From Rhodoferax sp. (GTDB taxonomy: Bacteria > Pseudomonadota > Gammaproteobacteria > Burkholderiales > Burkholderiaceae_C), in the NCBI RefSeq assembly GCF_028689295.1, contig NZ_JAQTWL010000005.1:1-64000 (forward strand): DNA of 64,000 nucleotides. Reading direction: 5' to 3'. The notes under the pieces were generated by a model. It made no database searches. It was not told the DNA's origin and saw only the letters and a program-made list of their open reading frames with translations. Positions 10,387 to 18,484 of the stretch are shown here, one piece after another; positions within the stretch are counted from its first letter, which is position 1; every line of letters starts with the position of its first letter. The position numbers were made by a program, and so were the translations under genes.

Positions 10387-11025
10387 ATGCTGAACGTCAA
10401 AAACCTGACCCTCGCGCGCGGCGTGAACACGCTGCTGGTCAACTTCAACCTGACGGTCAACCCCGGCGAGATCGTGACGGTGTCCGGCGTGTCCGGCTCG
10501 GGTAAATCGACCTTGTTGAACTGGATGATCGGCGACCTCAACCCGGCCTTCTATGCCACCGGCGAGCTGTGGCTGAGCGGGCGTCGCCTGGATGGCCTGC
10601 CCATTGAGCAACGCCGCATCGGCCTGCTGTTTCAGGACGACCTGTTGTTTCCGCACTTGAGCGTGGGGCAAAACCTGGCCTTTGCGCTGCCCGCCAGTTT
10701 GGTCGGCAGCGGGGAGCGCCGCAAACGGGTGGCGCAAACGCTCGCCGATATGGGACTGGAAGGTTTTTATGAGCGCGACCCGGCCACGCTGTCTGGCGGC
10801 CAGCGGGCACGGGTCAGCCTGATGCGCACGCTGCTCGCCGAGCCGCAGGCGCTGCTGCTCGATGAGCCGTTTTCCAAACTCGATGCCACGCTGCGCAGCC
10901 AGTTTCGCGCCCAGGTGTTCGATCAGATCACGCATCAGCGCATTCCCACGCTGCTGGTCACCCACGACCCCGCCGACGTGCCACAGCGCGGGCGGGTCAT
11001 CGAGATTGCTGACTGGCGAAGTTGA
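10387..11025 (+). CDS. ynjD: ABC transporter ATPase, YnjD family
   Basis: ATPase of the YnjBCD importer, 212 residues, near the minimal size for a nucleotide-binding domain. Walker A GVSGSGKST lies near 34-42, signature LSGGQRARVSL near 138, Walker B ALLLDEPFSKLD near 158, and the switch histidine is in LLVTHDPAD. ATG 10387 lies one base after the permease stop, so it is translated with it. It ends 21 bases before the convergent reductase gene. Confidence 0.92.
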   Translation: MLNVKNLTLARGVNTLLVNFNLTVNPGEIVTVSGVSGSGKSTLLNWMIGDLNPAFYATGELWLSGRRLDGLPIEQRRIGLLFQDDLLFPHLSVGQNLAFALPASLVGSGERRKRVAQTLADMGLEGFYERDPATLSGGQRARVSLMRTLLAEPQALLLDEPFSKLDATLRSQFRAQVFDQITHQRIPTLLVTHDPADVPQRGRVIEIADWRS

Positions 11026-11045
11026 GCTTGTGGGTTTTCTGTACA

Positions 11046-13199
11046 TCATCCCCCCCGCTTCCACGCATGAAAGCGTGCCAGCCAGGCCAGCACTTTTTGC
11101 GGCGCATGGGCGCGCTTCCACTCGCCGGCCACGTATTTGTTGGCCTCGGCCAGTGTCGGGTAGGTGTGGATCGTTCCCAATATTTTGTTCAAGCCCAGTC
11201 CGTGCTTCATGGCCAGCACAAACTCGGCCAGCAGGTCGCCAGCGTGTTCGCCGACGATGGTCACGCCCAGAATGCGGTCCTTGCCCGGCACCGTCAGCAC
11301 CTTGACAAAACCATGCGCGGTGCCGTCGGCGATGGCGCGGTCGAGGTCATCAATGCCGTATCGGGTGACCTCATAGGCGATGTTCTTCTCCTTGGCCTCT
11401 TGCTCGTTGAGCCCCACGCGCGCCACCTCGGGCTCGATAAAGGTGGCCCACGGCACGACCGAATAATCCACCTTGAAGCGCTTGAAGTCGCCAAACAGCG
11501 CGTTCACCGCCGCGTACCAGGCCATGTGGCCGGCGGTGTGGGTAAATTGGTAAGGCCCGGCCACATCACCGGCCGCATAAATGTTGGGGTACAAAGTTTC
11601 CAGATAGTCATTGACGGCCACCGTGCGCTGGGTGGGAATGCCCAGTTCTTCCAGCCCGTAACCCTGCAATCTGGCGATGCGTCCGACCGCGCACAGCAAG
11701 GCATCGAACTCGATGCGCAGCTCCTGGCCCTGATGCGCCACCACGATGAACTTGCGCTCGCCGTCCTTTTCGCAGCGCAAGGCCTTGTGGCCGGTCAGCA
11801 CGTTGATGCCGTCACGCGTCAAGGCATCTTGGGCAAGGTCCGAGACCTCGATGTCTTCACGCATCATGAGACGCGGTGCCATCTCGATTTGTGTCACGCT
11901 GGAGCCCAAACGCGCAAAACTCTGCGCCAGCTCGCAGCCAATCGGCCCGCCGCCCAGCACCACCAGCCGGGCCGGTGGCGCGTCGAGCTTGGCAAACTCG
12001 TCCCATAGCGTGTCGCTGGTCACGTAACCCACCTCATCGAGGCCGGGTAAGGGTGGCACAAAGGGCCGGGCGCCCGCGGCAATCACGATGCTGCGGGTGG
12101 TCAGGCGCTGCGTGCCACCGTTGCTGAGCTCGATCTCCACCGTCCACGGATCCACGATGCGCGCATAGCCCTGCAGCACCTCCACGCCCAGCTCGGTGTA
12201 GCGCGCGACACTGTCATGCGGCGCCACGGCGGCAATCACGGCATGCACACGCGCCATCACCTGGCTGAAACTGAACTTTGGCTCAACCGCGCTCAAGCCA
12301 TAGTGCTCTGCATGGCGCATCTGGTGGGCCACGCGGGATGACTTGATCAACGCCTTGCTCGGCACGCAGCCGTAGTTCAGGCAGTCGCCACCCATCTTGT
12401 GCGCTTCGACCAACGTGACCTTGGCCTTGACGGCAGCGGCAATATAGCTGGTGACCAAGCCCGCCGCGCCAGCGCCAATCACCACCAGGTTGCGGTCGAA
12501 CCTGGCTGGCCGCTGCCACTTGGCATACACGCGGCGGCGCTGCACAAAGCGTATCAAGCCATTGGCCAGCATTGGAAAAATGCCCAGCAGCACGAATGAC
12601 AGCAGCAAGCCCGGCGACAAGATGCCCGACAAGCTGGTGATTTGCGCCAGTTGGGTGCCGGCATTCACATACACCAGCGTGCCCGCCAGCATGCCCAGCT
12701 GGCTCACCCAGTAGTAGCTGAGCGTGCGAATGGGCGTCAGCCCCATCAGTAAATTCACCAGAAAAAACGGGAACAGCGGCACCAGGCGCAGCGTGAACAG
12801 GTACATCGTGCCGTCTTTGGCCATGCCGGCGTTGATGGCCTTCAGGCGATTGCCAAAGCGTGCCTGCACCAGGTCGCGTAACAGATAGCGCGAAGCCAGA
12901 AACGCCAGCGTGGCGCCGATGCTCGATGCAAACGACACCAACAGCGTGCCGCCAACCAGGCCGAACACGGCGCCGGCGGCCAGCGTCAGAATGGCCGCGC
13001 CGGGCAGTGAGAGCGTGGTAACGGCCACATAACCGGCAAAAAACAGCAGCGCCACCATCACCGGCGACTGCGCGCGCAAAGCCTCGAACCGCCCCATGCT
13101 GTTCTTGAGCCCTTCCAGCGTCAGCACCTGGTTGAGATCGAAGGCAAAAAACGCCAGCACCAGCGCGGCAACGAGGCCAAGAACCGCTATTTTTTTCAT
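11046..13199 (-). CDS. TVP38-domain / pyridine nucleotide-disulfide oxidoreductase fusion
   Basis: A 717-residue fusion. Residues about 1-230 form a TVP38/TMEM64 (SNARE-associated, DedA-like) membrane domain with about six helices. From about 237 onward it is a class I flavoprotein reductase of the mercuric/lipoamide reductase type: FAD-binding VVIGAGAAGL, redox pair Cys273/Cys278 (GGDCLNYGCVPSKA), NAD(P)-binding VVLGGGPIGCE, second FAD motif YAAGDVAG, and a C-terminal HTYPT. The MerA C-terminal vicinal cysteines and the N-terminal metal-binding domain are missing, so mercury reduction is unlikely. The electron acceptor is unknown. The gene is preceded by a putative ECF promoter at 13258-13285. 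Confidence 0.9.
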   Translation of the reverse strand: MKKIAVLGLVAALVLAFFAFDLNQVLTLEGLKNSMGRFEALRAQSPVMVALLFFAGYVAVTTLSLPGAAILTLAAGAVFGLVGGTLLVSFASSIGATLAFLASRYLLRDLVQARFGNRLKAINAGMAKDGTMYLFTLRLVPLFPFFLVNLLMGLTPIRTLSYYWVSQLGMLAGTLVYVNAGTQLAQITSLSGILSPGLLLSFVLLGIFPMLANGLIRFVQRRRVYAKWQRPARFDRNLVVIGAGAAGLVTSYIAAAVKAKVTLVEAHKMGGDCLNYGCVPSKALIKSSRVAHQMRHAEHYGLSAVEPKFSFSQVMARVHAVIAAVAPHDSVARYTELGVEVLQGYARIVDPWTVEIELSNGGTQRLTTRSIVIAAGARPFVPPLPGLDEVGYVTSDTLWDEFAKLDAPPARLVVLGGGPIGCELAQSFARLGSSVTQIEMAPRLMMREDIEVSDLAQDALTRDGINVLTGHKALRCEKDGERKFIVVAHQGQELRIEFDALLCAVGRIARLQGYGLEELGIPTQRTVAVNDYLETLYPNIYAAGDVAGPYQFTHTAGHMAWYAAVNALFGDFKRFKVDYSVVPWATFIEPEVARVGLNEQEAKEKNIAYEVTRYGIDDLDRAIADGTAHGFVKVLTVPGKDRILGVTIVGEHAGDLLAEFVLAMKHGLGLNKILGTIHTYPTLAEANKYVAGEWKRAHAPQKVLAWLARFHAWKRGG

Positions 13200-13257
13200 G
13201 AAAACCCTGCGTGAAGAGGAACTTCAGAGAGGTGAAACAACCCCACTGACGCCAGCA

Positions 13258-13285
13258 TAGTCGTTCAAATCAAAGTTTCCTTACA
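13258..13285 (-). promoter_or_regulatory. Putative ECF-type sigma promoter of the TVP38-reductase gene
   Basis: On the minus strand TGTAAG (complement of 13280-13285) and CGACTA (complement of 13258-13263) are 16 bases apart, with the -10 end 58 bases before the start codon. The same pair of hexamers occurs before ynjB. The -35 overlaps a TTCC-N5-GGAA inverted repeat that has a counterpart upstream of flp. Confidence 0.45.
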
Positions 13286-13293
13286 GGAATTAC
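13276..13293 (+). repeat. Intergenic element B, copy 1
   Basis: TTTCCTTACAGGAATTAC shares 14 of 18 positions with 33422-33439. Both copies hold TTCC-N5-GGAA and lie about 80 bases upstream of a minus-strand gene. Confidence 0.5.
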
Positions 13294-13320
13294 CTGAAGG
13301 CCTTACACAAAGCCGCTTTC

Positions 13321-13342
13321 GGAATTGCGAATTATCAATTCC
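13321..13342. repeat. Intergenic element A, copy 1, within an inverted repeat
   Basis: GGAATTG (13321-13327) and CAATTCC (13336-13342) form a perfect 7-bp inverted repeat with an 8-base spacer. The inner 16 bases TGCGAATTATCAATTC (13326-13341) recur exactly, in inverse orientation, at 33486-33501. It lies between the divergent TVP38-reductase and lipoprotein genes. Confidence 0.55.
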
Positions 13343-13357
13343 CCAGGACGTGAAATT

Positions 13358-13368
13358 CCTAGACTGAA
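13358..13368 (+). promoter_or_regulatory. Possible sigma-S-type -10 element
   Basis: CCTAGACTGAA resembles the extended -10 of RpoS-dependent promoters (CTAtACT core with a C before it). It lies upstream of the glycine-zipper lipoprotein; no good -35 is present at 17-bp spacing, which is tolerated by RpoS. Weak evidence. Confidence 0.3.
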
Positions 13369-13392
13369 GTTGCTTTTCATAAGGACTTGAGC

Positions 13393-13854
13393 ATGTATTT
13401 ACCTATCCGTCTCTACCTCAGTTCGGTTTTGAGCCTGGCCCTGCTGGGCTGCACCGCCCCTGCCACGCAGGAACAAAGCGGCATGGTGATCGGCGGCCTG
13501 TTGGGCGGCCTGCTTGGCGCACAGGTCGGGCATGGGGATGGCCGCACCGCCGCCATCATCCTGGGCACGGTCATTGGCTCCAATATTGGCGGCAACGTGG
13601 GCCGCTCGATGGACGACAGCGACCGCCTCAAGACATCAGCCGCGCTCGAAAGTGTGCGCACCGGTGTGCCCTCGCGCTGGGTCAATCCCGACACGCACAA
13701 CCAGTACACGGTGGTGCCAACGCGAACCTATGACGCCGCCAGCGGCGCCCCCTGCCGTGAGTACACCATCGATGCCGTGATTGGCGGCCGGCTTGAAAAA
13801 CTGGTGGGCACGGCTTGCCGCCAGGCCGACGGGAGTTGGCGCACCGTGAACTGA
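13393..13854 (+). CDS. Glycine-zipper lipoprotein
   Basis: A 153-residue outer-membrane lipoprotein by prediction. The signal peptide ends in the lipobox LALLGC. A glycine-zipper 2TM segment follows (GMVIGGLLGGLLGAQVG and TVIGSNIGGNVG), as in the 17-kDa antigen/OsmB group, and then a C-terminal domain with two cysteines (CREY, CRQADGSW). ATG 13393 has an AAGGA ribosome site; an in-frame TTG at 13387 would overlap that site. A sigma-S-like -10 (CCTAGACTGAA) sits 28 bases upstream, which would suit an envelope stress protein. The exact role is unknown. Confidence 0.85.
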   Translation: MYLPIRLYLSSVLSLALLGCTAPATQEQSGMVIGGLLGGLLGAQVGHGDGRTAAIILGTVIGSNIGGNVGRSMDDSDRLKTSAALESVRTGVPSRWVNPDTHNQYTVVPTRTYDAASGAPCREYTIDAVIGGRLEKLVGTACRQADGSWRTVN

Positions 13855-13930
13855 AGGCCGATCATCCAGGCAATCTGAATATGAATCAAACCGTGATCTA
13901 CGCCGGGCTTGCTTATAACTACAGATTCAG

Positions 13931-14608
13931 TTAGCCGCCACAGGTCTCTGCCGGTGCGCTGGCAATGGCTTCCCATTCTTCCTGGGTGATGACTTGCGGC
14001 ACGTAAGTGACGCCCTGTTCCAGCAGTTTTTTGTTGAAGGCGCGCAAGTGGTTGCCCGAGCCGCACAGCAGGCTGGTGTACACCTTCAGAATATCGTTTT
14101 CGTCGGTGATCGCCATTTTTTCATGGATGTCGCGGATGTCGGTTTCCTCGATCAGCGCACCCACCTTGAGCCCTTCGATCAGGTTCACCTGGCCCATGGT
14201 GATCAGCGTGTTGTAGAGAGTCTGCAGCGCAGGGTCTGCAAACTCTCCCGGCGCGTTGTCGGCGGCCGGGTCGTCGATGCAGTACTTGATCAGCAGCGCC
14301 AAAATGGCCTCGGTATGGGTGGTTTCACTCAGAGCAATTTGGTAGAAGACGTTGGCACCCCACAGGCTGTACAGGGCGGCATAGACGTCATGCGCCAACT
14401 TTTCTTCTTCGCGCATGAACTTCAGGGCGGCGATTTCTTCAGGCAAGAGGCTGGTGGCCGTTGCCGTCACTGCGGCAGCCGTTGACGGGGCTGCTTCGGC
14501 TGGCAATACAGCCAGAGCGTCACCACCGCCGCATGCTGTCAATACCGGTGTCAGGGCGATTGTGCCGAACGTGGCCCCCACGTAACGCAAAAATAGCTTT
14601 CTTTGCAT
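13931..14608 (-). CDS. DUF2202 ferritin-like lipoprotein
   Basis: A 225-residue exported protein. The signal ends in a lipobox-like PVLTAC followed by GGGD, suggesting a lipoprotein. The core (about 60-205) is a DUF2202/ferritin-like helical domain with LLPEEIAALKFMREEEKLAHDVY and SETTHTEAI, which supply the Glu and His residues expected of a di-metal site. The reaction is unknown. ATG 14608 was chosen over 14638 because AGGAAAAGG lies at the right distance. It follows two other exported small-protein genes on the same strand. Confidence 0.82.
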   Translation of the reverse strand: MQRKLFLRYVGATFGTIALTPVLTACGGGDALAVLPAEAAPSTAAAVTATATSLLPEEIAALKFMREEEKLAHDVYAALYSLWGANVFYQIALSETTHTEAILALLIKYCIDDPAADNAPGEFADPALQTLYNTLITMGQVNLIEGLKVGALIEETDIRDIHEKMAITDENDILKVYTSLLCGSGNHLRAFNKKLLEQGVTYVPQVITQEEWEAIASAPAETCGG

Positions 14609-14623
14609 GCCTTTTCCTGGTAG

Positions 14624-14641
14624 GCGGTGCCGTGGCACCGC
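14624..14641. terminator. Hairpin between the DUF2202 and QD-rich genes
   Basis: GCGGTGCC (14624-14631) pairs perfectly with GGCACCGC (14634-14641) around two bases. It has no T tract on the minus side, so it may be an mRNA-processing or attenuation hairpin rather than a full terminator. Confidence 0.4.
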
Positions 14642-14667
14642 GTGTTAAAAAATCTCAGTGAGACCGC

Positions 14668-15039
14668 CTACATTTTTCGCATGGGGCCAGCGCCTGCGCC
14701 AGGGCCGGTACCGGGTCCCGTGCGCTGCTGCGTGGGGGGCTGATCAGGCAGCTGGAGGCCTTTGAGACGGGCACGCTCCTGCATCTGCTCATGATGCTGC
14801 AGACGAAAAACATTACGTTCCTCTTCGGTCTTCAGGCTCCTCATCCTGGTCCAGTACGCTTCGCGCTCGGTTTGCGTCATCAACTGGCTGCCGTATATCT
14901 GGTCCTGCGTGCGCAGTTGTGTCTGATCCCTGATTTGATCCTGGGCCTGCGCCGGAAAGGTCGCAATGGCCGCCGCCATTGAAACGGATGCTGCCAACAC
15001 CAGCGTCAGCACGTCCGAATTTACTTTGGGCTTTTTCAT
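14668..15039 (-). CDS. Exported Gln/Asp-rich small protein
   Basis: A 123-residue protein with a signal peptide (cut expected after FPAQA). The mature N-terminus is rich in Gln, Asp, Thr and Arg (QDQIRDQTQLRTQDQIYGSQ), followed by a helical stretch with TQTEREAYWTRMRSLKTEEE and HHEQMQERARLKG, and ends in Gly/Pro repeats. The QDQ pattern is like that of the tandem-repeat protein at 17719-18219. AAAGGAG precedes the start. It is not recognised as a named family. It sits between the Gly-rich and DUF2202 genes, probably in one transcript. Confidence 0.72.
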   Translation of the reverse strand: MKKPKVNSDVLTLVLAASVSMAAAIATFPAQAQDQIRDQTQLRTQDQIYGSQLMTQTEREAYWTRMRSLKTEEERNVFRLQHHEQMQERARLKGLQLPDQPPTQQRTGPGTGPGAGAGPMRKM

Positions 15040-15089
15040 GATGAACTCCTTTGAAGTACGGGTTAAAAAAAACTGTTCTCAACAAACGG

Positions 15090-15494
15090 TCAACGACCGC
15101 GACCACCTGAACCTGCACCTGACCCCCGGCCTGAGCCTGCACCGTCGCCACCAGCGCGACCGCCACCGTTCCGGTTGTCACCAACCGTCGGGTTGGACGG
15201 AACCAGCGTCACGTCAGCGGCGCTGTTGTAGCGCTCTGCCAAGCCGCGGGCCTCGTAGCCGCTGCCGTAAGGCTTGCGGTTTCGGCGTTCAAGCGCCTGC
15301 CTGTGGCGCCATGCCTGCATTGCGTCGACATCCTGCGGCGCCGACAACTCAAGCGGGCGTTCGGCCGCAGCCGGGGCTGACTCGGCGGCCTGCACGGCAT
15401 TTACGCAAAGCAGCAAGGCACCGAATGCCGTTAACCAGCCCCTGCTGCACGGCAACCCGGCGGGTTTCTTGAAGGTGAAAGTTCGCATGTTCAT
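15090..15494 (-). CDS. Exported protein with glycine-rich tail
   Basis: A 134-residue protein with a signal peptide (about 1-36, ending AVQAAES). The middle is charged (ALERRNRKPYGSGYEARGLAERYN) and the last 30 residues are almost only Gly, Ser, Arg, Ala and Asp. Two starts are possible, 15494 and 15488. Function unknown. It is the first of three same-strand exported small proteins and is divergent from the response-regulator gene, 121 bases away, so the pair may control it. Confidence 0.6.
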   Translation of the reverse strand: MNMRTFTFKKPAGLPCSRGWLTAFGALLLCVNAVQAAESAPAAAERPLELSAPQDVDAMQAWRHRQALERRNRKPYGSGYEARGLAERYNSAADVTLVPSNPTVGDNRNGGGRAGGDGAGSGRGSGAGSGGRGR

Positions 15495-15615
15495 GGGGGT
15501 GTATCTTGCGGGCTGTTCGTTGCCTGCAAATGTCTGGTGCGTAACGTTGCGTTTCGTCAGGTTTCATTGTGTTTCCGGGTATCTGTTGGCTGCTGTCGTC
15601 GCTAGACTATCCACC

Positions 15616-16359
15616 ATGAGCCATGCTGCATCTGCCCGTATATTGGTGGTCGATGACGACCCCGCGTTGCGCACGCTGCTGACCGACTATCTGGCAGCGA
15701 GCGGCTTTGTGGTGGACACCGCCGGAGACGGCGTGGAGATGCACCAGCAGTTGGCGGCAGCGACGCCCGATGCGATCGTGCTTGACCTGATGATGCCCGG
15801 AGAGGACGGACTGAGCTTGGCGCGCGGCCTGCGCAGAACCTCTGACATTCCGATCCTTATGCTGTCGGCGCGTGGCGAGGAAATTGACCGCGTTGTCGGG
15901 CTCGAGGTGGGTGCTGATGACTATCTGGCCAAACCGTTCAGCCCGCGCGAACTGCTGGCCCGCCTGCGCGCTTTGCTGCGGCGCGCACGCGCTGCGGAGC
16001 CGCCTGCCGCAAGCGTGTCCGCAGCCGGCGCTGAGGCGCCCACGCACCTGCATGGTTTTGGTCCGTTCATGCTCGACACCAACGCCTGGCGGTTACTGCG
16101 CGACGGGATTGAAGTGCCGGTTTCCAGCGGTGAAATTGCCTTGTTGCGCATTTTTGTTGAACACCCCAACCACGTGCTCTCGCGCGACAGCATTGTGGAT
16201 TGGCTCAAGGGCTACGAGCGCGACGCCTTCGACCGCAGCATCGACGTGCGGGTCACACGCCTGCGCCGCAAGATCGAGCCCGACCCCGCGCACCCGGCCT
16301 ATATCCGCACGGTGCGTGGCGAGGGTTATTTGTTCAACCCGCAGGGCGATTCCGCATGA
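15616..16359 (+). CDS. OmpR-family response regulator
   Basis: A 247-residue two-component response regulator. The receiver (about 8-122) has the acidic pair in VVDDDP, phospho-acceptor Asp57 (VLDLMMPGEDG) and the conserved Lys in LAKPFSPREL. The winged-helix DNA-binding domain (about 145-240) ends in YIRTVRGEGYLF. ATG 15616 is the natural start; the open frame runs further upstream but that part lacks homology and crosses the divergent promoter region. The kinase gene overlaps its stop by ATGA. It is OmpR/EnvZ-like by domain type; the signal is unknown. Confidence 0.92.
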   Translation: MSHAASARILVVDDDPALRTLLTDYLAASGFVVDTAGDGVEMHQQLAAATPDAIVLDLMMPGEDGLSLARGLRRTSDIPILMLSARGEEIDRVVGLEVGADDYLAKPFSPRELLARLRALLRRARAAEPPAASVSAAGAEAPTHLHGFGPFMLDTNAWRLLRDGIEVPVSSGEIALLRIFVEHPNHVLSRDSIVDWLKGYERDAFDRSIDVRVTRLRRKIEPDPAHPAYIRTVRGEGYLFNPQGDSA

Positions 16360-17726
16360 AGCGGGCGTTGGCCAGACGTCATGGCCTGACGCGCCTGTAC
16401 ACACTCTGGCTGGCCGCGTTGTTCATTGCGATTGAACTGGTCACGGTGGTGTCGGCGCTGGTGTTTGTCTTTTTGCCGATCTCCCAGCGTGCCGCCGACG
16501 ATCTGGCCGGGTTGATGGTGCTGTCGGCGCAGACTTGGGTCGAGTTGCCGCCTGAGACGCGCCCGGTGTTCGAGGATGAACTCCTGCACAGCTACCAGAT
16601 GGCCCTGCGTCCGGACATGGCGAGCGCGCCAGACACCAGCTTGCGCCATGGCTGGTATCTGTATTTTCTGGAGCGCGCCTTTGAGCGGCGACTTGGCAAG
16701 GAGGTGTTTTTTCAGACGGAGCTGACGCAGGATGGCAGTGAATGGCTTTGGCTGGCGGTGCCAACCGGCGGCCGGTCAATGGGCGTCGGCTTTGCCAGAA
16801 GCCGGATGCAGGCCAACCCTTTCGGCGCGCTCACCGTGGCCTTGCTGGTGGGCACGCTACTGGTGCCTTTGCTTGCCTGGTGGCTGGCAAGCCGGATCGC
16901 CAAGCCTGTTGCCCGCCTGGAGCTGGCGGCGGCGCATCTGGCCCGGGGTGCGAGCCCGGCACTGTTGCCCGAAACCGGGCCACGCGAACTGGCTGACCTG
17001 GCGCGCCATTTCAACCACATGGCGCTTCAAGTGCGTGAACTCAGCGATGCCCGTACCACCTTGTTTGCCGGTATTTCACACGACCTGCGCACTCCCTTGA
17101 CGCGCATGCGGCTGGCGCTGGAGTTGCTGTCGCTCAAGCCCGATGCCAGGCTGTTGCAGCGTCTCGAGCACGACATCGACGAGATGAACCAGCTGATTGG
17201 GCAACTCCTTGACATTGCCCGCGGCCTGAAGATCGAGGCGGCGCAAGTACTTGACTTGGGCGGCTGGCTCAGGGCGCGCGCCGAGGTGCAGCAGGCAGCG
17301 GCCGACGCCGCCCACGCCAAGCTGGTGGTGCAATGCCCGGGTGCGCTGCAAGTGCTCGCGCCACCGGGCATGCTGGCCCGCGTCATCGACAACTTGCTGG
17401 GCAACGCGCTACGTTATGCGCCAGGGCCGATCGAACTGGTGGGGCAGGCTTTGCCGTCCCCGTTGCTGGCTGAGCCTGCTGGGGTGCGCATCGGTGTGCT
17501 GGACCGTGGTCCGGGCATTCCACCAGACCAGTTGGATGCGGTTTTGCGGCCGTTTCACCGCCTGGAGGAGTCGCGCAGCCAAGCCACGGGTGGCTTTGGC
17601 TTGGGCCTGGCCATTGTGCAGCAACTTGCCCATGCGAACGGATGGGTGTTCAGGCTCGAGGGGCGCGAGGGCGGCGGCCTTGCCGCCTGGCTGGAGCTTC
17701 CCTCGGCGACAAGCCGTCTTATTTGA
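16356..17726 (+). CDS. Sensor histidine kinase, EnvZ-type
   Basis: A 456-residue membrane kinase, partner of the upstream regulator (ATGA overlap). Two membrane segments (about 20-45 and 160-182) frame a periplasmic domain of about 115 residues, followed by a HAMP linker, the H-box with phospho-acceptor His242 (AGISHDLRTPLTRMRL), N-box DNLLGNALRYAP, G1 DRGPGIP and G2 GGFGLGLAI. It ends eight bases inside the convergent repeat-protein gene. Regulation of the flanking exported proteins is a reasonable inference. Confidence 0.92.
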   Translation: MKRALARRHGLTRLYTLWLAALFIAIELVTVVSALVFVFLPISQRAADDLAGLMVLSAQTWVELPPETRPVFEDELLHSYQMALRPDMASAPDTSLRHGWYLYFLERAFERRLGKEVFFQTELTQDGSEWLWLAVPTGGRSMGVGFARSRMQANPFGALTVALLVGTLLVPLLAWWLASRIAKPVARLELAAAHLARGASPALLPETGPRELADLARHFNHMALQVRELSDARTTLFAGISHDLRTPLTRMRLALELLSLKPDARLLQRLEHDIDEMNQLIGQLLDIARGLKIEAAQVLDLGGWLRARAEVQQAAADAAHAKLVVQCPGALQVLAPPGMLARVIDNLLGNALRYAPGPIELVGQALPSPLLAEPAGVRIGVLDRGPGIPPDQLDAVLRPFHRLEESRSQATGGFGLGLAIVQQLAHANGWVFRLEGREGGGLAAWLELPSATSRLI

Positions 17727-18219
17727 CGTTCAGCTGATCTTTGATCTTGAGCTGAATCTTCTCCTGATCCTTCAGCTGATCCTGTGTCTTCAGCAGAATT
17801 TTTTCCTGATCCTTCAACTGATCAAGGGTTTTCAGATGAAGCTGCTCCTGATCCTTCAGCTGGTCGCGCGTTTGCGTGCGCAGTTGATCCTGAGTCTTGA
17901 GTTGGTCGCGGATCTGGGTCAGCAACTGGTCCTGGGTCTTGAGCTGGTCACGGGTACGGGTGAGCAGCTGGTCCTGGGTTTTGAGCTGGTCACGGGTACG
18001 GGTGAGCAGCCGGTCCTGGCTCTTGACCAGTGCCCGGACCTGTGCCTGCGTTTGCGCCATCTCTGTGTTCTGAGCCATGGCGCCACCGCCGACACCGCCA
18101 GCGCTGCCCGCGTTGCCCGCGCTACCCGAACCACTGCCCTGGCCTGCAGCCATGGTCACGGTGCCAAATGTGAGGCCGACTGCGATTGCCAGAGCGGCTG
18201 GAATAAGTGATTTTTTCAT
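17719..18219 (-). CDS. Exported protein with DQL tandem repeats
   Basis: A 166-residue protein. The signal peptide (about 1-25) is followed by a Gly/Ser/Ala linker and then about 100 residues of imperfect 14-residue repeats of the form TRDQLKTQDQLLTR. The repeats change from Thr/Arg-rich to Lys/Glu-rich towards the C-terminus (DQLKDQEKILLKTQ). The spacing of Leu and Gln suggests a long amphipathic helix or coiled coil. ATG 18219 has a GGAGG site; the upstream in-frame ATGs lack one. At DNA level the repeat unit is 42 bp (17842-18009). The family is not recognised; a structural periplasmic or surface fibre is a guess. Confidence 0.78.
   Translation of the reverse strand: MKKSLIPAALAIAVGLTFGTVTMAAGQGSGSGSAGNAGSAGGVGGGAMAQNTEMAQTQAQVRALVKSQDRLLTRTRDQLKTQDQLLTRTRDQLKTQDQLLTQIRDQLKTQDQLRTQTRDQLKDQEQLHLKTLDQLKDQEKILLKTQDQLKDQEKIQLKIKDQLNVK
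17842..18009 (-). repeat. Four 42-bp tandem repeats inside the DQL gene
   Basis: Units 17842-17883, 17884-17925, 17926-17967 and 17968-18009. The last two differ at one base (C/T); the outer copies are more diverged. They encode the 14-residue DQL repeat in frame. Confidence 0.9.
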
Positions 18220-18431
18220 ACTGTCCTCCATCTTCAAAATTGGAAAAATAAGAATAAAAACTTCCACCAACGCCTGCTCAGCATTTTTCCAAGCTGACTG
18301 AAACAAGCATGGCAAAAGAAGTCTAGGCATCCATAAGTAGCCACTGATTGAGAATAATCATTTGTCAAGTGGATAGCGATACAGCATCAAGGAGAAGGTG
18401 CGTTTTGAACCGAAGCCGAGGCCTGAAATGA

Positions 18432-18455
18432 AGAAGTCCGCCGTAGCGGACTTCT
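18432..18455 (-). terminator. Strong hairpin downstream of small membrane protein gene
   Basis: AGAAGTCCGC (18432-18441) and GCGGACTTCT (18446-18455) form a perfect 10-bp stem with a CGTA loop. It lies 30 bases past the stop of the leftward gene at 18485. The T run on that strand is short (TTCATTTC). Confidence 0.7.
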
Positions 18456-18484
18456 GTCGTGGTGCGATTAACCCCGGAATTTGA

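Noticed and set aside
15274..15615. A 114-residue N-terminal extension of the response regulator
   Set aside because: It crosses the divergent promoter region and overlaps the Gly-rich exported gene; the receiver domain begins right after ATG 15616.
17842..18009. Regular repeats considered as a CRISPR array
   Set aside because: The units are tandem without spacers, lie in an open reading frame and encode a 14-residue protein repeat; no cas genes are near.
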